From Pseudomonadota bacterium (lineage in GTDB: Bacteria; Desulfobacterota; Desulfarculia; Desulfarculales; Desulfarculaceae): a stretch of DNA of 29,752 nt. Each line of letters begins with the position of its first letter. Position 1 is the first letter of the stretch. Both the position numbers and the translations under genes were made by a program. This document shows positions 8,372 through 17,905 of this stretch, piece by piece. The notes under the pieces were generated by a model. That model was not told the origin of the DNA, did no database searches, and saw only the letters and a list, made by a program, of their open reading frames with translations. The stretch lies in the NCBI GenBank assembly GCA_018902755.1, contig JAHIQI010000006.1:1-29752 (forward strand), read 5' to 3'.

Positions 8372-8567
8372 CCCGAGCCTTACCGCCCAGGCCCTCCAGA
8401 CCGCCAAGGCCCAGGCCGGGCTTTCGCTGAGCAAGGAAAAGGACCGCTGGGTGGTCAGCGACCCGGCCAGCCCCCAGGCGGTGTGCGCCGCCCTGGAGGA
8501 GGCCGACAACTGGCAGCAGGGCAAAAAGCTCCTGCAAGAAATTTTCACCCGTTTGCTTTCCTCCTGA
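8358..8567 (+). CDS. Small helical protein at the end of the tail cassette
   Basis: A 69-residue protein, MSSSSPSLTAQALQTAKAQA..., predicted largely alpha-helical and soluble with one cysteine. It is not recognised as a member of any family. It overlaps the corrected end of the preceding gene by 14 bases and is followed about 30 bp later by a long GC hairpin, so it looks like the last gene of the tail operon. A role as a fibre chaperone or minor tail component is conceivable from position only. Confidence 0.5.
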   Translation: MSSSSPSLTAQALQTAKAQAGLSLSKEKDRWVVSDPASPQAVCAALEEADNWQQGKKLLQEIFTRLLSS

Positions 8568-8599
8568 CCCACCGAACCGCCTTCCCTCTCCTTTCCCCC

Positions 8600-8632
8600 G
8601 CCGCCGGTCCGGCTAGCCACCGGGCCGGCGGC
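8600..8632 (+). terminator. Hairpin closing the tail cassette
   Basis: A 13-bp stem (gccgccggtccgg against ccgggccggcggc, one G-T pair) with a 7-nt loop sits 33 bp after the last tail-cassette stop. The tail is ccttcccc rather than a T run, so it is a GC-rich terminator-like hairpin of uncertain strength. Confidence 0.5.
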
Positions 8633-8703
8633 CCTTCCCCACTTGACCAAGGCGATTTGGGCGCACTACCATGGTTACCAACCCGCACGTGGAGGGGAAC
8701 CCA

Positions 8704-9123
8704 ATGAAAAGGCGTTTCAAACCGGGGATGCTGGCCGGGCTGCTGATTCTGGTCATCCTGATGGGGCAGAACTACATCTCCTCGTGGCTGTCTCCCACCC
8801 TGGCCGAGCAATACAACAACACCGCCCTGTACCGGCCCTGGAGCGTGCCGGTCATGTGGCTCATTTTCCTTTTTCCCTTTTTCCTGGGCCTGGCCCTGGC
8901 CTGGATCTGGGAAAAGGCGCAGCCCGCCTTGAAGGGCAACGGCTTCACCAAGGTCATCAAGTTCGCATTCGCCTATTGGGTCGTAGGCGTGATACCCACC
9001 ATGATCATGATCTACAGCTGCTTCCCGGTGACCAAATGGGTGGTGATCATCTGGACCGTCAGCGGGTTTTTCTATGGCCTGGTGTCCGCCCTGGTGTTTG
9101 CCAGGATTCTCCCCCAGGACTGA
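8704..9123 (+). CDS. Small integral membrane protein, four predicted helices
   Basis: A 139-residue hydrophobic protein of unknown function. Four likely transmembrane segments are MLAGLLILVILMGQNYISSW, VMWLIFLFPFFLGLALAWIW, FAYWVVGVIPTMIMIYSCF and VVIIWTVSGFFYGLVSALVF, with a positively charged N terminus (MKRRFKPG) that should stay cytoplasmic. The ATG at 8704 is preferred over 8671 because GGAGGGG lies 5-10 bases upstream. It stands alone between the tail-cassette hairpin and the CoA-transferase gene, so context gives no function. Confidence 0.72.
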   Translation: MKRRFKPGMLAGLLILVILMGQNYISSWLSPTLAEQYNNTALYRPWSVPVMWLIFLFPFFLGLALAWIWEKAQPALKGNGFTKVIKFAFAYWVVGVIPTMIMIYSCFPVTKWVVIIWTVSGFFYGLVSALVFARILPQD

Positions 9124-9214
9124 TACGCCGCCGTTGGCCCGTGGCCATCGGCCCTTCCGCCCGCGCCCTAGGCGTGATAGTTTTATAGATTGAAACCATG
9201 CAGGGGGTGGGGCG

Positions 9215-11089
9215 ATGTCCTGGCGGGAAATTTACAAGCAGCGGCTAAAGGACCCGGCCCGCGCGGTCAAGGCGGTCAGGCGGGGGCAGCGGGTGTTCGT
9301 GGGGTCTTCCTGCGCCGAGCCCAGGGGCCTGGTGGCCGCGCTCATGGAACGGGCCGACGAGCTGCACGACGTGCAGATACTCCACTTCGTGACCCTGGAC
9401 AAGGCCGAGTACACCGACCGCCGCTTCGACCGCCGCTTCAGGCACAACGCCTTTTTCATCGGCCACTCCACCCGCCAGGCGGTGGCCTCGGCGAGGGCCG
9501 ACTACACCCCGGTGTTCATGCACCAGATCCCCAAGCTGTTCCGCTCGCGCCAGCTGGAGCTGGACGTGGCCCTGATCCAGGTGAGCCCGCCGGACGAGCA
9601 CGGCTACGTCTCCCTGGGCATCGGGGTGGACGTGTCCCGGGCGGCGGCGGAGAGCGCCGACCTGGTCATCGCCCAGGTAAACCGCAAGATGCCCCGCACC
9701 ATGGGCAACACCTTCCTCAGGGTAAGCGACATCGACGTATTCGTGGAGCTGGACGAGGAGCTCATGGAGTTCCCCTACCCGCCCCTGGAAGAGGTGGGCG
9801 AAAAGATCGCGGCCAACGTGGCCAAGCTCATCAAGGACGGCGACACCCTGCACGTCGGCTATGGCCACATCCCCTACGGGGTGCTGGGCCACCTGAAGAA
9901 TAAGCGCAACCTGGGCCTGCACACCGAGGTGGTCTCCGACGCCATGATGGAGCTGATCGACAGCGGGGTGATAAACAACCAGGCCAAGAACCACCTGCCC
10001 GGCCGCTCGGTGTGCACCTTTTGCATCGGCACCAGGGCCATGTACGACTACGTGGACCTGAACCCCAACTTTTTGTTCCTGCCCAGCGACCAGGTCTACA
10101 ACCCCCTGGAGATCGCCAAGAACGACAACATGGTCTCCGTCGGCAGCGCCCTGCAGGTGGACCTGTCGGGCCAGGTGTCCTCGGAATCGGCGGGCTATCA
10201 CTTCTACTCGGGCATCGGCGGCAGGCTGGACTTCATTAGGGGCGCGGCCATGAGCCGGGGGGGCCGCTCGATCATCGTCTTGCCCAGCACCACCAAGGAC
10301 GGAAAAACCAGCCGCATCGTGCACCACCTGGCCGAGGGGGCCGGCGTCATCGCCACCCGGGGCGACGTGGACTACGTGGTCACCGAGTACGGGGTGGCCT
10401 ACCTGCACGGCCGCTCCATCCGCGAGCGGGCCCTGGCGCTGATCAACATCGCCCACCCCCGCCACCGGGCCCAGCTGCTACTCCAGGCCAAGGCCGACGC
10501 CTACATCTACCCGGACCAGGTGCTGCACATCTCCGAGGTGGAGCTGTACCCAGAGTGGGCCGAGGCCGAGGTGGCCCTCAAGGGCGGGGTGTCGGTGCAC
10601 ATCCGGCCGGTGAAGCCCACCGACGAGATATTGATGCAGGAGCTGTTCTACTCCCACAGCGACGAGACGATCTTCAACCGCTACTTCCGCCCGGTGCGGG
10701 CCCTGCCCCACACCATGGCCCAGGACCTGGTGAACCTGGACTACACCCAGCAGATGGCCCTGGTGGCCACCACCGGGCCCAGCGGCCAGGAAAAGATAGT
10801 GGGGGTGGGCCGCTACAGCCTGGGCGACCCCACCGGCCTGGCCGAGGTGGCCTACACCGTGCACGACCACTTCCAAGGCACCGGCCTGGGCACGGTGCTC
10901 CAGGAGCACCTGACCGCCTACGCCAAGAAGAAGGGGGTGCCCGGCTTCTGGGCGGTTTCCTTCGGCTCCAACAAGGCCATGCTCCAGGTCTTCGGCAAGC
11001 TGGGCCCCTACAGCCGCACAATCATCGAGCCCGGCGTGTGGCGGGTGGAGCACTGGTTCGATGGGGGCGAGGGGCAGGGGCGGGACTAA
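9215..11089 (+). CDS. Acetyl-CoA hydrolase/CoA-transferase fused to a GNAT acetyltransferase domain
   Basis: A 624-residue bifunctional cytosolic protein. Residues 1-430 form a class I CoA-transferase like 4-hydroxybutyrate CoA-transferase and acetyl-CoA hydrolase: the catalytic glutamate is E238 in HTEVVSDAMMEL, and the CoA-site loop is GIGGRLDFIRGAAMSRGG followed by LPSTTKDGKTSRIV. The C-terminal part (about 460-615) is a GNAT domain with the acetyl-CoA pyrophosphate loop QGTGLGTVL and a preceding strand LAEVAYTVHD. This fusion is a known arrangement. It could move CoA between acetyl-CoA and other carboxylates while the GNAT part acetylates a protein lysine or a small molecule; the substrate of either half is not visible. 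The ATG at 9215 follows a G-rich stretch. Downstream is a convergent kinase gene, so it appears monocistronic. Confidence 0.9.
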   Translation: MSWREIYKQRLKDPARAVKAVRRGQRVFVGSSCAEPRGLVAALMERADELHDVQILHFVTLDKAEYTDRRFDRRFRHNAFFIGHSTRQAVASARADYTPVFMHQIPKLFRSRQLELDVALIQVSPPDEHGYVSLGIGVDVSRAAAESADLVIAQVNRKMPRTMGNTFLRVSDIDVFVELDEELMEFPYPPLEEVGEKIAANVAKLIKDGDTLHVGYGHIPYGVLGHLKNKRNLGLHTEVVSDAMMELIDSGVINNQAKNHLPGRSVCTFCIGTRAMYDYVDLNPNFLFLPSDQVYNPLEIAKNDNMVSVGSALQVDLSGQVSSESAGYHFYSGIGGRLDFIRGAAMSRGGRSIIVLPSTTKDGKTSRIVHHLAEGAGVIATRGDVDYVVTEYGVAYLHGRSIRERALALINIAHPRHRAQLLLQAKADAYIYPDQVLHISEVELYPEWAEAEVALKGGVSVHIRPVKPTDEILMQELFYSHSDETIFNRYFRPVRALPHTMAQDLVNLDYTQQMALVATTGPSGQEKIVGVGRYSLGDPTGLAEVAYTVHDHFQGTGLGTVLQEHLTAYAKKKGVPGFWAVSFGSNKAMLQVFGKLGPYSRTIIEPGVWRVEHWFDGGEGQGRD

Positions 11090-11155
11090 AGACAAATCAC
11101 TATTGGTTGGAAAACCTCGCAGGACGGGTGGGCGGCGCCCAGGACGATGCGGTTT

Positions 11156-12655
<1,500 letters not shown>

Positions 12656-12707
12656 GATCGAGAAGGGGGCATCCTCGGCCAGGATCTTGAAGCGCTCCTG
12701 GGCCCGC

Positions 12708-13973
12708 TTACGCTCGGTTATGTCGGTGACGAAGGCGTATGTAGTATAGAGGCTCGCCCTGTTCGTCCGTGGCGCAGTCCACCAACAGCTCTATCGGCAC
12801 CAGGGAGCCGTCCTTTTTTATGTACTGCTTTTCATAGCGCACCGGCTTCCCGGTTTGGCGCAGTTGTTCGAGTTGGGCCAATTCCTTATCCAGCCACCGG
12901 GGCGGAGTAAGGTCCTGGGCCCAGTCGATGTTTTCGATCTCCTTCCGGGTGTAGCCCACCAGATCGCAGAAGGCCTGGTTATAGCGCTCCAGGCTGCCGT
13001 CGCCGCCTCCCACCGCCCAGGGCTGGGACGAGCGCTCCATGAGGTCGGCCAGGAACTTGGCCTCCTGTTGGCTCTGGCGTAGCTGGTTTTCGGTGTGCTC
13101 TATGTTCTCGCCGATCTTCCTGGACACCCTGAGAGCCACCAAAACCGTAATCATCGAAAGGACGATGGCCGCCAAGGCCGAAAACAGGGCGGGGTTCAGG
13201 TCGGTGACGTAATGCCGCTGGGCCTCTATAACGCCGTGCAAAAGGATGAGAACCAGGGTCAGAGGCAAAAAGGTCCGCAAAATCTGGGCCCGTGGCGAGG
13301 AGCCCTCCATGGGGTACAGCAGGAAAAAGTCCCGGCCGTTCAGGGCCACCAGCCCGCAGCCCATAAAGACAAAAGCCGCCGAGGTGGTTGCCGCCATGGG
13401 AATGATGTCGCCGCCGTAGAGCAGGGGGGAGCCGAACAGGTAGCCGGCGGTGGCCGCCGCCCCTCCGCCAAGTACCAGGGCGGCCAAGGCGCCCACCGCT
13501 TGGGTGGCCGCCTTTCCCCGGTTGCCGTGCATGAACAGCAACTGGGTGGCTCCGGCCAGGGCGAACAGGATGGCGGCCATGGGGGACATGCGGTTAAGCT
13601 CGAACTTGCCCAAGCGGCCCGCGGAAGGGAAAAGGGTGTCCTCGGGGTGGAACTCCCAGCCGGTGAGCTGGGAGATCATCGCCAGCAGGTTTACCGCGAT
13701 GCAAACCGCCAACAGCACCGACATTGCCCCGCGGGCCGCGCCCCGCCAGGGACGCAGGGCCAGGACCAGAAGGCTGAGCCCCATGATAATGAATTGTAAA
13801 GCGGTAAGCGAGGCCATGGGGATGTAGCCCTTACCCAGGCTTCCCCATAACGGGTCTTCCAAAATCCAGGCGCCATATCCGGCCAAGCCCAAGGCTGCGG
13901 CCAGCCCGCCGCCCCAGGCAGCCGTCCTCGCCCAGTCAGTTGGAAGAAATATTTGAGGGGGCGCGATCATCAT
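12708..13973 (-). CDS. Hybrid histidine kinase, N-terminal membrane and PAS fragment
   Basis: The first half of the kinase that continues at 11156-12655. About eight hydrophobic segments (residues 15-270; for example ALQFIIMGLSLLVLALRPW and MSPMAAILFALAGATQLLFM) form a membrane sensor region, followed by a helical linker (ENQLRQSQQEAKFLADLMERS) and a PAS domain (about 300-415: YNQAFCDLVGYTRKEIENIDW, then YIKKDGSLVPIELL). The usual PAS end, YYYAFVTDITERK, is broken: after GEPLYY the frame reads IRLRHRHNRA and stops. Deleting one base at about 12740 (plus-strand gcgtaTgtagta) restores it and links to the second half, giving a protein of about 938 residues. The start ATG (13973 or the next codon) has only a weak ribosome site. 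A 0.2-kb gap separates it from divergent typA. Confidence 0.82.
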   Translation of the reverse strand: MMIAPPQIFLPTDWARTAAWGGGLAAALGLAGYGAWILEDPLWGSLGKGYIPMASLTALQFIIMGLSLLVLALRPWRGAARGAMSVLLAVCIAVNLLAMISQLTGWEFHPEDTLFPSAGRLGKFELNRMSPMAAILFALAGATQLLFMHGNRGKAATQAVGALAALVLGGGAAATAGYLFGSPLLYGGDIIPMAATTSAAFVFMGCGLVALNGRDFFLLYPMEGSSPRAQILRTFLPLTLVLILLHGVIEAQRHYVTDLNPALFSALAAIVLSMITVLVALRVSRKIGENIEHTENQLRQSQQEAKFLADLMERSSQPWAVGGGDGSLERYNQAFCDLVGYTRKEIENIDWAQDLTPPRWLDKELAQLEQLRQTGKPVRYEKQYIKKDGSLVPIELLVDCATDEQGEPLYYIRLRHRHNRA

Positions 13974-14189
13974 TATTGTTCTTTAATACGTTATTTTAAT
14001 CGCCATTTTACCTATAATTAACCAGGGATAACTACCGCGGATCAAACTATTCGTCCCTTGGGCGCCTTTGTGGCGTTTTCGCAATATTTTTGGGCGAGTA
14101 GCCGAATTGAGCGGCGCGGGGGCCTGCCATCTGATATTAAACAGCCCATTCGCAAGTAACTTAGGCACATAGGAGGACGGCCGGATTTT

Positions 14190-16040
14190 ATGGATAAAAT
14201 CCGCCGACATGAACATATGAGCAGCAACAAAAAGACGCGGGACGACCTGCGCAACCTGGCCATCGTGGCCCACGTGGATCACGGCAAGACCACCCTGGTG
14301 GACGCCATGCTCTGGCAGAGCGGGGTTTTCCGCGACAACGAGCAGGTGGCCGAGCGGGTCATGGACTCCATGGACCTGGAGCGGGAAAAGGGCATCACCA
14401 TCATGGCCAAGAACACGGTGGTGACCTACCAGGGGGTGAAGCTCAACATCGTGGACACCCCCGGCCACGCCGACTTCGGCGGCGAGGTGGAGCGCACCCT
14501 GAACATGGTGGATGGGGTGATGCTCCTGGTGGACGCCTCGGAGGGGCCCCTGCCCCAGACCCGCTTCGTGCTCTCCAAGTCCCTGGAAAAGGGCCTGCCG
14601 CTCATCGCGGTGATCAACAAGATCGACCGCCCGGACCGGCGCATCGCCGAGGTGGAGAACGAGCTGTACGATCTGCTCATCGACCTGGGGGCCGACGACG
14701 AGCAGCTGGAGTTCCCCATCCTCTACACCAACGCCAAGGCGGGCATCGCCCTGAGCAGCCCCGACGGCGAGGGCGAAAACCTCAAGCTGCTCTTCGAGGC
14801 CATCCTGGAGCACATCCCCGCCCCCACCTACAAAGAAGACGCCCCGCTCCAGTTCCTGGTGACCAACCTGGACTACTCGGACTACGTGGGGCGCATCGCG
14901 GTGGGCAAGGTGGTCAGCGGCACCCTCACCGCCGGGGAGCAGATCACCCTGCTCAAAAAGGGCGAAAACGCCGGGAACTTCAGCCTGACCCAAGTCTACA
15001 CCTACCAGGGCCTGCAACGCCTGCCGGTGGATGAGGTGAAGGCCGGAGACATCGCGGCGGTGGCCGGAGTGGAGGACGCCTTCATCGGCGACACCCTGGC
15101 CGACCCCGAAGACCCCCGGCCCCTGCCCGCCATCAGCGTGGAGGAGCCCACCATGTCCATGGACTTCTCGCTGAACACCTCGCCCCTGGCCGGGCGCGAG
15201 GGCAAGCAGGTGACCACCCGCCAGATCAAGGCCCGCCTGGAAAAGGAGACCCTTTACAACGTCTCCATCCGGGTGGAGTCCAAGACCACCACCGACGCCT
15301 TCAAGGTGAGCGCCCGCGGCGAGCTGCAACTGGCGGTCTTGGTGGAGACCATGCGCCGGGAAGGCTTCGAGATGTCCTTGTCCAAGCCCCAGATCATCAC
15401 CAAGGAGATCGACGGGGTGCTGACCGAGCCCCTGGAGCTGGCTGTGGTGGACGTGCCCGACGAGTACGTGGGCGTGGTCACCGAGAAGCTCTCGGCCCGG
15501 CGCGGCAAGATGAGCAAGATGCTCAACAACGGCAAGGGCCGGGTGCGCCTGGAGTTCGAGATACCCACCCGGGGTCTCATCGGCTACCGCTCCCAGTTCC
15601 TCACCGACACCCGGGGCACCGGCATCCTCACCACCCTGGTGATCGGCCACGTGCGCTTCGCCGGGGAGATTCCCGGCCGCACCAACGGCTCGCTGGTCAG
15701 TGACCGCATGGGCAAGGCGGTGGCCTACGCCATCTTCCACCTTCAGCCCCGAGGCTCCATCTTCGTGGAGCCGGGAGACCCCTCCTACCCCGGACTGATC
15801 GTGGGCCAGAACTCGCGGCCGGTGGACATCGCGGTGAACATCACCAAGGAAAAGAAGCTCACCAACATCCGGGCCTCGGCCAGCGACGAGGCCCTGCGCC
15901 TCATCCCACCCCGGCGCTTCACCCTGGAGCAGGCCATGGACTACATCAACGACGACGAGTTGGTGGAGGTGACCCCCAAGTCCATCCGCCTGCGCAAAAA
16001 GGGCGAGCTGAAGCTGAGCGGCGCGCGCAAAAATTTGTAA
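14190..16040 (+). CDS. typA: Translational GTPase TypA/BipA
   Basis: A ribosome-binding GTPase of the elongation-factor family that aids 50S assembly and growth under stress and at low temperature. The 616 residues match the family length. The P loop AHVDHGKT is at 27-34, DTPGHADFGGEVER gives switch II (G3), and NKIDRPDRR gives G4. The rest shows the EF-G-like domain III and V pattern and the BipA-specific C-terminal domain (NSRPVDIAVNITKEKKLTNIRASASDEALRL). The start is uncertain: AGGAGG lies about 13 bases before the 14190 ATG, rather far, while the alternative ATG at 14217 has no clear site. A strong terminator follows directly, so it is probably monocistronic. Confidence 0.96.
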   Translation: MDKIRRHEHMSSNKKTRDDLRNLAIVAHVDHGKTTLVDAMLWQSGVFRDNEQVAERVMDSMDLEREKGITIMAKNTVVTYQGVKLNIVDTPGHADFGGEVERTLNMVDGVMLLVDASEGPLPQTRFVLSKSLEKGLPLIAVINKIDRPDRRIAEVENELYDLLIDLGADDEQLEFPILYTNAKAGIALSSPDGEGENLKLLFEAILEHIPAPTYKEDAPLQFLVTNLDYSDYVGRIAVGKVVSGTLTAGEQITLLKKGENAGNFSLTQVYTYQGLQRLPVDEVKAGDIAAVAGVEDAFIGDTLADPEDPRPLPAISVEEPTMSMDFSLNTSPLAGREGKQVTTRQIKARLEKETLYNVSIRVESKTTTDAFKVSARGELQLAVLVETMRREGFEMSLSKPQIITKEIDGVLTEPLELAVVDVPDEYVGVVTEKLSARRGKMSKMLNNGKGRVRLEFEIPTRGLIGYRSQFLTDTRGTGILTTLVIGHVRFAGEIPGRTNGSLVSDRMGKAVAYAIFHLQPRGSIFVEPGDPSYPGLIVGQNSRPVDIAVNITKEKKLTNIRASASDEALRLIPPRRFTLEQAMDYINDDELVEVTPKSIRLRKKGELKLSGARKNL

Positions 16041-16067
16041 GCCGGCTTCGCCGACAAGTTAAAGAAA

Positions 16068-16110
16068 ACTCGGGCTCCCGGTGGTTAAGGCCACGGGAGC
16101 CCGAGTTTTT
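16068..16110 (+). terminator. Intrinsic terminator after typA (copy 1 of a duplicated 38-bp hairpin)
   Basis: A long stem, actcgggctcccg against cgggagcccgagt, extended inward by tgg/cca around ttaagg and outward by A-T pairs, followed by a run of five T. The A run on the other arm could make it bidirectional. The 38 bases 16068-16105 recur identically at 16842-16879. Confidence 0.93.
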
Positions 16111-16128
16111 CATGCAGGACCACACGCC

Positions 16129-16159
16129 TTGACAGCGCCGAGGGGTTATCGACTAATTT
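16129..16159 (+). promoter_or_regulatory. Candidate promoter for the 16209 gene
   Basis: A perfect -35 hexamer TTGACA (16129-16134) is followed after 19 bp by taattt (16154-16159), which runs into a TATAAT (16159-16164) at a spacing too long for the same -35. The AT-rich stretch sits about 45 bp before the start codon. Spacing is imperfect, so this is tentative. Confidence 0.35.
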
Positions 16160-16208
16160 ATAATATATTTAAGCAGTAAGCCACATCCATATCACGGGAA
16201 GGGATGGC

Positions 16209-16829
16209 ATGGACAAAAAACGGAAAATCGGGTCCGCTGGCTTGGCCGGGTTTTTATGCCTGTTACTGATCCTTTTCGCCGCCAGCGCCCCTTTTGCCCA
16301 AAAAAAGCCGCCAATTAAAGTTGTCAATGTAAAGCCCAGGACACCGGGCGTCTATCGGGTTGCCGGCAATTTGAAGGTGCCGCCCGGCAGCTTCAAACAG
16401 TTCGCCTTTAAATTCGTTGGAAGCGGCAACCAGGATTTAATCATTCGCTATATCTTCTCCGACCTAGTTCCCCAAAAGCATAAAAAATGGAGTAGCACAG
16501 TCGCCTTATACTTCCCGAGCCTACCCAAGATTTACGCATACTCCCTTTACCCCACCAAAAAATTAATCTACGGGGCGGATTTCAGAAGTTCCAGTAAAAC
16601 CAAATACAATGCCGGTAAGTATGTGACTTTGACGGTGAAGCTGATCCGCAACCAAAAACTGGTCAAGTTAAGCCTGAACGGCAAACTGATACGGCAATTC
16701 AACTATCGCGGAACCCTGAGGGGCCAGGATTGCGTGGTGCGCGTCATCGGCGCGAACTGCCGACTGGCCTGCCAGGCGATGACCACGGCCGCCGGTTCGG
16801 TTTTCACCAAGCTTTGGCGTCAGTATTAG
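16209..16829 (+). CDS. Secreted basic protein of unknown function
   Basis: A 206-residue exported protein I do not recognise. The N terminus MDKKRKIGSAGLAGFLCLL is a classical signal peptide with likely cleavage near SAPFAQ-KK (about residue 31). The mature part is very rich in Lys and Arg and in beta-prone residues (YVTLTVKLIRNQKLVKLSLN), with three cysteines clustered near the C terminus (GQDCVVRV, GANCRLACQA). It should be a strongly cationic periplasmic or extracellular beta protein; the strand pattern with KLSLNGKLIRQFNY recalls a concanavalin-like fold, but weakly. A GAAGGGAT site precedes the ATG. GC content is lower than in the neighbours. It is bracketed by two identical terminators, so it forms its own transcription unit. 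Confidence 0.72.
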   Translation: MDKKRKIGSAGLAGFLCLLLILFAASAPFAQKKPPIKVVNVKPRTPGVYRVAGNLKVPPGSFKQFAFKFVGSGNQDLIIRYIFSDLVPQKHKKWSSTVALYFPSLPKIYAYSLYPTKKLIYGADFRSSSKTKYNAGKYVTLTVKLIRNQKLVKLSLNGKLIRQFNYRGTLRGQDCVVRVIGANCRLACQAMTTAAGSVFTKLWRQY

Positions 16830-16841
16830 CCTTCATGCAAG

Positions 16842-16884
16842 ACTCGGGCTCCCGGTGGTTAAGGCCACGGGAGCCCGAGCCTTT
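16842..16884 (+). terminator. Intrinsic terminator (copy 2 of the duplicated 38-bp hairpin)
   Basis: Identical in its 38-bp core to the terminator after typA, followed here by ccttttac instead of a clean T run. It ends the 16209 gene 13 bp after its stop codon. Confidence 0.85.
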
Positions 16885-16962
16885 TACAAGACATCACCCT
16901 TGCCAACGAGGCGGTTGGGACATAGGTTGTAAGCAAACACATCCTTTGGAGAGGGGGCTCTC

Positions 16963-17319
16963 ATGAAAAAAATCGTCATGCTCCTGCTGCTGGGCGGCGC
17001 CCTGCTCGCTGCCGGGAGCGCCCAGGCCTACACCGTGTACAACGAATCGGATAACACCGCCTGCATCGCCCCGGGGTTCAACTTAGGCGACTGCCATGTG
17101 AAGGTGCCCAAGCACAGCACCCACACTAGCAAGCAAGATGTCGGTTTGGACGGAGTTGCCGTGGGTTGGAAAGACAGATACGGCAATTGCCACTGGAGCC
17201 ATAAGTTCAACATTCCCAAGGGGGGATACATAAAAATCTACAACTATGAGGTCAAAGTCTACAACCACAATGACATGCGCCAAAGGAGCTTGCTCATAGA
17301 CACATATAATTGCTATTGA
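16963..17319 (+). CDS. Small secreted four-cysteine protein (family member 1)
   Basis: A 118-residue exported protein with signal peptide MKKIVMLLLLGGALLAAGS and likely cleavage after AQA (residue 22), giving a mature protein starting YTVYNESD. Four cysteines at 34, 44, 76 and 117 suggest two disulfides in the periplasm or outside the cell. It is a clear paralogue of the genes at 17373 and 28438: all share the A-hydrophobic-x-VYN mature start, a D-x-V-x-V-G/W-W strand and a C-x2-S/H..F-x-IP stretch, here HKFNIPKGGYIKIYNYEVKVY. No known family is recognised. It has a GAGAGGGGG-type ribosome site and lies 53 bp before its sister gene on the same strand. Confidence 0.75.
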   Translation: MKKIVMLLLLGGALLAAGSAQAYTVYNESDNTACIAPGFNLGDCHVKVPKHSTHTSKQDVGLDGVAVGWKDRYGNCHWSHKFNIPKGGYIKIYNYEVKVYNHNDMRQRSLLIDTYNCY

Positions 17320-17372
17320 GCCCGACTGTTTTGAGCGCCCAGCCGCGCATCCAGCACAAGAAGGAAAAAAGC

Positions 17373-17747
17373 ATGAAAAAAATGCTGCTTGCCTTGCTTG
17401 CCATTTCCCTGCTGCTGACCGCCGCACCGGCCCAGGCCTACACCGTCTATAACCACGTTGACTCACAGATATGCATCATCGACGCGGGGTACCCGCAGTT
17501 CTGCGCCATACCCGTGGCCGCCGGGGGCACCTATTACAGCCAGAAGGGCGACGTCTGGCAAGACGTCTGGGTGGGCTGGGACGGCAAGCCGGGCACCTGC
17601 TACCTTAGCGAGAGGATTTTCGCCATACCCCAACTGGGCTCGGCCAAGGTCTACCAGGACAAGGTGGAAACCTTCGCCCAGGACGGCACGCTCACCGAGA
17701 CCGTGGGCATCAAGCCCCGCGTCTGCGCCAGCCGCATGGGCAAATAG
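17373..17747 (+). CDS. Small secreted four-cysteine protein (family member 2)
   Basis: A 124-residue paralogue of the preceding gene. Signal peptide MKKMLLALLAISLLLTAAP with AQA-YTVYN cleavage is the same as in member 1. Cysteines at 34, 44, 76 and 118 fall at almost the same positions, and DVWVGWDGKPGTCYLSERIF aligns with the DGVAVGWKDRYGNCHWSHKF region of member 1, although the IPKGG segment is changed to IPQLG. The start at 17373 follows AAGGA; the frame upstream to 17310 has no site and would bury the signal peptide. It is probably co-transcribed with member 1 and is closed by a strong terminator at 17778. Function unknown. Confidence 0.75.
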   Translation: MKKMLLALLAISLLLTAAPAQAYTVYNHVDSQICIIDAGYPQFCAIPVAAGGTYYSQKGDVWQDVWVGWDGKPGTCYLSERIFAIPQLGSAKVYQDKVETFAQDGTLTETVGIKPRVCASRMGK

Positions 17748-17777
17748 CGCCCGCCGCCGCTCGCCTGCGCAAAAAAC

Positions 17778-17815
17778 CGGGCTCCCGAGGAATCTCCTCG
17801 GGAGCCCGCGCCGTT
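17778..17815 (+). terminator. Intrinsic terminator after the secreted-protein pair
   Basis: A perfect 14-bp stem (17778-17791 with 17795-17808), a 3-nt loop and a short downstream TTTT. The arms share cgggctcccg/cgggagcccg with the two hairpins at 16068 and 16842. Six A upstream of the stem could supply a T run for the other strand. Confidence 0.9.
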
Positions 17816-17905
17816 TTAAGAATCTGTCGGTTTTTGCCGCGCTCCACCCAATCTACGCTATCCACACTAGATGGCATGAAAGTGGTCCCCGTGCACTATC
17901 CCCGG

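Noticed and set aside
9245..10465. 406-residue open frame antisense to the CoA-transferase gene
   Set aside because: Shadow frame with no recognisable domain or ribosome site, opposite a well-supported gene.
13983..15740. 585-residue open frame antisense to typA
   Set aside because: It is a GC-rich shadow: rich in His, Gly, Val, Leu and Gln with no domain, and it covers an unmistakable typA.
16068..16879. Insertion sequence bounded by the 38-bp direct repeats
   Set aside because: There is no transposase or terminal inverted repeat, and the repeats are clearly intrinsic terminators.
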